Source: Cytophagales bacterium (GTDB lineage Bacteria > Bacteroidota > Bacteroidia > Cytophagales > JAHDFW01). From it: a stretch of DNA of 34,390 bases. A model generated the notes under the pieces. That model was not told the DNA's origin and made no database searches. It saw only the letters and a list, made by a program, of their open reading frames with translations. The stretch covers positions 1-34,390 of the forward strand of contig JAHDFW010000019.1 of assembly GCA_020627945.1 (NCBI GenBank), given 5' to 3'. Positions within the stretch are counted from its first letter, which is position 1, and every line of letters starts with the position of its first letter. Position numbers and translations under genes: made by a program. Below are positions 21,801 to 27,800 of the stretch, in pieces.

Positions 21801-24800
21801 ATGCGCAAAGGGTTTTGTCATTGGCGGTTGATTCTACGTCTAAAACAACCGCATCGGTGATGTCTTCAATTTCTATCAGTCTGGTTTCTATTTCACCAAG
21901 TTCAATCCTAAAACCTCGAATTTTCACTTGATCATCAACACGTCCGATATACTCTAAATCCTTATTTTCCAACCAACAGGTAAGATCTCCTGTTCGATAT
22001 AGTTTACCTAATCCAAATGGATTCGGAATAAACTTTTCTGAGGTAAGCGTTGCTCTATTCAAGTACCCTTGCGCCAATCCTTTACCTGCTAAACACAGTT
22101 CTCCAACGACTCCTGGTAATACTGGTTGTTGATTTCCATCTAACACATATACCTGTGTATTACTAATTGGTTTACCAATGGTATTGACCTCGGTATATTC
22201 CTGGTAATGCACAAATGTACTATAGGTAGTATCTTCAGATGGACCATATAGATTTCGAACTTGAATTTCACTGTAATCCAGCGCCTGTTTCACGGACAAC
22301 GGAATGGGCTCACCAGCCATATTGATGGCCACCACATTATCAAAATTGGTATTCAACTCCTGTAACTCTCCTATTACAGACGGTACTGTATTTATCAGAA
22401 TTTTAGATTCAACTTCTATATAATCTGGAATCTCAAGTGCGGATTTAAGCAACCTTAGCGCTCGCCCTGATTGAAGCGTGTAGAAAATCTCAAAAATGGA
22501 AAGGTCAAATGAAAATGAGGTTACCCCAAAAACAGTATCAAAGGGTACGGAATCAAATTCCACGTTTGCCCATTGGACAAATGCTGACATACTCGAATGA
22601 CCAATAACCACTCCTTTAGGTTTACCCGTCGAACCAGAAGTATAAATGATATATGCTTTATCACTTAGTTCTATGTCATAAGCAATAGGTTCGGTTGATA
22701 CTTGATCAAGCCAATCTGATTCGGCAAACACTCTCTTTTCAGCAAATTGATCTGGAATCAAATCTATCGAATCGGTGATTACCAAGTTCGAATGAGAGTC
22801 CGAAAGCATGTATTCGATTCTTTCAGCTGGGTATTTTGGATCGACTGGAACATAAGCTGCACCAGATTTCAAAACACCCAATAAAGTGAAAATCATTTGC
22901 TCACTACGATGCATCGCAACAGCCACAATATCTCCTCTTCCAATCCCTTTTTGTTTTAAGTAATTAGCAACTTGATTGGAACGTTCTAGCACCTCTATTC
23001 CATTAATCTCCCTATCTTCAAACTTTAAACAAACTTTGTCGGCAAACTCGGCAAGTTTAAGATCAACCAACTGAGGAACATTAACTTCTGCTAATTCAAC
23101 ATTATTATTATTTAGTTCTTCGAACAGATATGTTTTCTCTTCAACAGGAATTACATCTGCAGTATTAATACGAACTTCTGGAGAACTAATAAGTTGAGAC
23201 AGTATATTTCGATACACCTTAAGGAATAACTTCCCGGTCTCTTTAGACATGTATTGTCCTCCACACTCTAAAGTAGCCGAAGCATTTCTCCCTGTATTGT
23301 TAATCGTAAAGTTAAAACTGGTATTGGTTCTAATATTACCTCCTACCGAAATGGTCTTTTCAGATACTTCCTTTTGATCCGATTCAACTTCATCATACAC
23401 ATGGAAATCCACGAAATTGAAGAATACATCAAAAAGAGGATTTGTTATATTACTAGAAATACCAACGCTTTGCGCAATGTCAATTAAAGGTAGTCTTCCA
23501 TAAGATTTCAAATCCTTTAAAAGTTCATTGTTCCGAATAATAACATCTTGATAAGAATCTAACTGCCCTATTTGAACTGAAACAGGAACTGTATTAAGAA
23601 AACATCCTAATATTTTGTCCCCATCTTCTACTGCAGGCCTACCATTTTCAACCAATCCTAAGACAAAATTATTTTGATAGGTAATTGTGTTAATTGCTAG
23701 ACTAAACGCAGTAAAATAAATGGTACGATTCGTGGTATCATATTTTTCCGCAAGGTGATCTATTTCTTGTTTAAGATCCTTTCCAAGAAAATCGGCAATA
23801 ATGAAACCGTCTTTATTATTTGATCGATTTGAAGGAAGTTCAAGTCTTTGATAATTTTCTAAATTATTAGCCCACCATTCCTTAACGTCTTCGCTATTTT
23901 TAACTTCTAATTGCTCTATTACATAATCTTTGTAAGAGGATTTAAGAGTTGGAAGCACCGACAATTCGGTTTTATTTCCGCGAATCTTATAATACGTACT
24001 TGCAAGTTCAGTCATCAAGGATGCATCACTCCATCCATCAATAATAGCATGATGACAAATAAATGCAGCACATAAATGATTGTTGGATAATTCGAACAAT
24101 TCTAACCTCCAAAGAACTTGTCCAACCTCAATTTTAAATGGATCTTTTAGATCATTATCAAGAAAAGATCGAATTTGAATTTCTTGTTCTTCTTTGCTTT
24201 GATCCGATATTACATTATAACCTATTTCAACAAATTGCTGATCATGGATTAATTGAATAGGCTCCGAAAACTTATCGAACGTAAATGAAGTTCTTAAGAT
24301 TTCATGCTTAACGGTCATCAATTTCACCGCCTCAAACAATGCGTCTTGATCTATCCCCTGATCATCTTTTAAATAATGTACAATCTGATCGTGGTAGATC
24401 CCAGATTCTGGCATTTTAAGAGTATAATACAGCATTCCCTGTTGTATATCACTCATTGGAAAGGCATCTACTACGTTGGTTAATTCAGATGAAGGTTTAT
24501 TAGACTGGACCTCTTTCACTTCATTCCAAATTGCATCTAAATGCTCCTTAACGTTAGAAGTACCTTTGTCGTCAGAAGTATTAGTGTTGTCCAATGACTT
24601 GGCCAACATTCTAATGGTGTTACTCTTAAAGATATCTGCTATTCCCAATTTAATACCAAGGGCATTTTTGATTCCTGCTATTACTCGAATAGCCTTTATA
24701 GAATCTCCTCCTAAATTGAAAAAGCTCGTATCAATATCAATTTTATCTTGTTCTAAGCCTAGAACCTCACTCCAAATTTCAACTAAGATGTGTTCTTCTT

Positions 24801-27800
24801 CTGTACTTGCCAGTACAATTTCCTCACCTTCATCTACAACACTTAACCTTGGATCAGGTAAGGCTTTTCGATTCAACTTTCCGTTAACCGTAAGAGGCAT
24901 TGATTCCAAATACACATAGTAAGATGGAACCATGTACTCAGGCAACACATTTTGTAAATGCTCACGAAGAATTTCCGTATCTAACGAATATGACTCAGTG
25001 TAGTAAGCACAAAGTGAAACATCACCTGATTCACTTTTGAAAGGAATAACTGCAACTTCACGAAGCCCATCTACCTTGAGTAACGTACTTTCAATTTCAC
25101 CTAATTCAATACGATGCCCTCTTATTTTTACCTGATGATCAATTCGACCTAGATATTCCATTTCACCATTTGGCAACATTCGAGCTAAGTCTCCAGATCG
25201 ATAAAGTCTTTCTCCTTCAAAATATGGATGGGCAACAAAACGTTCGGCCGTAATTTCGGGTTTGTTAAGATATCCTCTTGCTACACCGTGACCTGAAACA
25301 CATAGTTCACCTGGCACTCCTACCGGAAGAATTCTCAGGTTTTCATCCATAATATGTGTTCTCAATGTAGGAATTGGAACACCAATATTACTTTGATTGC
25401 TGTCAATTTCAGTCTGAGTTATTTGCTTAAACGTTACATGTACCGTTGTTTCAGTGATCCCAAACATATTGATCAGGGCAACATGAGGGAATTTACTATG
25501 CCATGATTTTAGATTTGCAGGATGCAAGGCTTCCCCACCAAAAATAACGTAACGTAATTTTTTAAGATCATATTTATGATTAACCGCAATGGAAGAAAGG
25601 TTATTAAACGCCGTTGGTGTTTGATTTAGAACGGATACCTTTTCATCCCCGATCAATTCTAAGAACTTATTCGGATCTTGAGCAACAGGCTTTGGTACAA
25701 CTAAGAGCTTCCCTCCATACAACAAAGCGCCATACATTTCCCAAACAGAGAAATCAAATGTATAAGAGTGAAACCAAGTCCAAATGTCGGTTGATAAAAA
25801 CTTAAAGTCAGTTTGCTCAGCATGAAGTAATTGGATTACGTTGCGATGTTCAACCATTACTCCTTTCGGATTCCCTGTGGTTCCAGAAGTATAAATGATA
25901 TAGGCAACTTGTTCTGGTTCAACTTTAGGTAGGATACTAAAATCGTAACTCGACACGTTCAAATCCAATTGATCCAGATAAGTGATTTTCAAATCTGCAA
26001 CTACTGGAACGGAAATACTAGATTTGGTTATAACTGCTTTAGCACCACTATCTTCCAACATATACGTTTGACGTTCTTCAGGAAAATTGTGATCAATTGG
26101 TAAATAGGTTGCTCCAGCTTTAAGAACTCCAATAATACTAATCATGGAATCAATTCCACGATCCAACATAATTGCAACTATATCTTCTTGTTTAACTCCA
26201 GAAGAACCAAGTTCAATCGCCAAATTCGAACTTCTATGATCTAGTTCAGAATATGTAATCGTCTTACCTTCACATTGTACCGCAATATTATCTGGATATT
26301 GAGTAGCCATTTTCTGGAACACACCTGAAATAGTAGCTTGAGTATCGTAAGAACTTAAATTTTTATTCTGAAGATCTAATATTGCGTCTTGTTCTTCACT
26401 AGTGGCAAGTTCTATTTTACTTAAAACCCCAGTAGGCGTTTTAAGAATTTGATCCACTAAATGCTCATAGTGATTTATAATGGATCGTACTGTTTCTTTC
26501 TTAAATAGACTGGTTCGAAACTCAACCCTGCAATGAAGTTGGTCTCCCGAATGAATCATTGAGAAAGTAAGATCAAATTTAGCAGTTGTAGCTTCATACC
26601 TATCCTCATCTTCATCAACAGTTGGAAGATGATTCCCCTCCTTTCGTTGATAATTAAATACCACGTCAAACAATGGGTTACGACTAGTATCTCTGCTTAC
26701 ATTAAGTTCATCTAACAGATCTTCAAAAGGATAATCCTGATTTTCATGCGCTTCGAGGACCGACTGCTCAACTTCTCCCAAATAGTCAATAAATGTCTTT
26801 TCTGATTCAGGAAAACTACGAACAGGAAGGGTGTTTACAAACATGCCTATCAAAGCATCTGTACCCGCAAGGTGTCGCGCCGCATCTGGAATCCCGACCA
26901 CTATATCCTGTTGAGAAGAGTAACGAGCCAATAAAAGCTTAAACGTTGAAAGCAGCACATTAAAGGCTGTAGTCTTATGTTGAGCGGCAAGTTCCCTCAA
27001 CTGAACCATCCTTTCATTTGTCCATTGAAAATACGTAGCTCCTCCATTAAAGTCCATCGTGGAAGGACGCGCAAAATCCGTAGGAAAATTCAATACTGGT
27101 TCATCAGCAAATTGGGTTAACCAATATTCTTTTTGCTCCTTAAAAGCTCCAGAATCAAGTTGACGGTGCTGCCAACTAGCAAAATCTCTGAATTGAATCC
27201 TTAGTTTGTCTAACGTTTCACCTGCAAGAATTTGAGTAAATTCGTCAATCATAATTCCAGATGATACCCCATCCGAAATGATATGATGCATATCTACCAT
27301 TAGCATTCGAGAACCATTCGAATCATATTCAACTATTTCGGCACGTATTAGTGGTGCCTGAGAAAGATCAAATGGTTGCACAAATTCAGTTTGAGATTTC
27401 ACCAATTCGTCCGGTTTTACAGAAAAAGTCTTCACGTCAAGAATTACATCTTGATGTACTTTTTGAACTGGGTTACCATCAATCAAATGAAACGATGTTC
27501 GTAAAGACTCATGACGGTCAACTAACTTTTGTAATGCTCCTACTACCTTATCATTTTCTACATGTTTTGGCAACTGAAAGAAAAATGGAAGGTTGTAAGT
27601 AGTGGAAATATTACCAAATTGCTCAATAACAAACATTCTTTTTTGCGCAGAAGAAAGAGGATAATATTCTTTTTCTTCAACAGGCTCTATTTGCTCAATG
27701 ATCTGATCGTCGTTTTTCCTCGATTCAATCAATTTAGCCTGCAAAACAATAGTTGGAACCGTATAAATATCCCGAAGTGAGAATTGAACTCCAAACTGAG

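Noticed and set aside
24476-24919. 147-codon plus-strand frame opposite the NRPS
   Set aside because: It lies antisense to the module 2/3 boundary, where the minus-strand reading has intact carrier and A-domain motifs. It has no recognisable domain and is a shadow of the NRPS coding bias.
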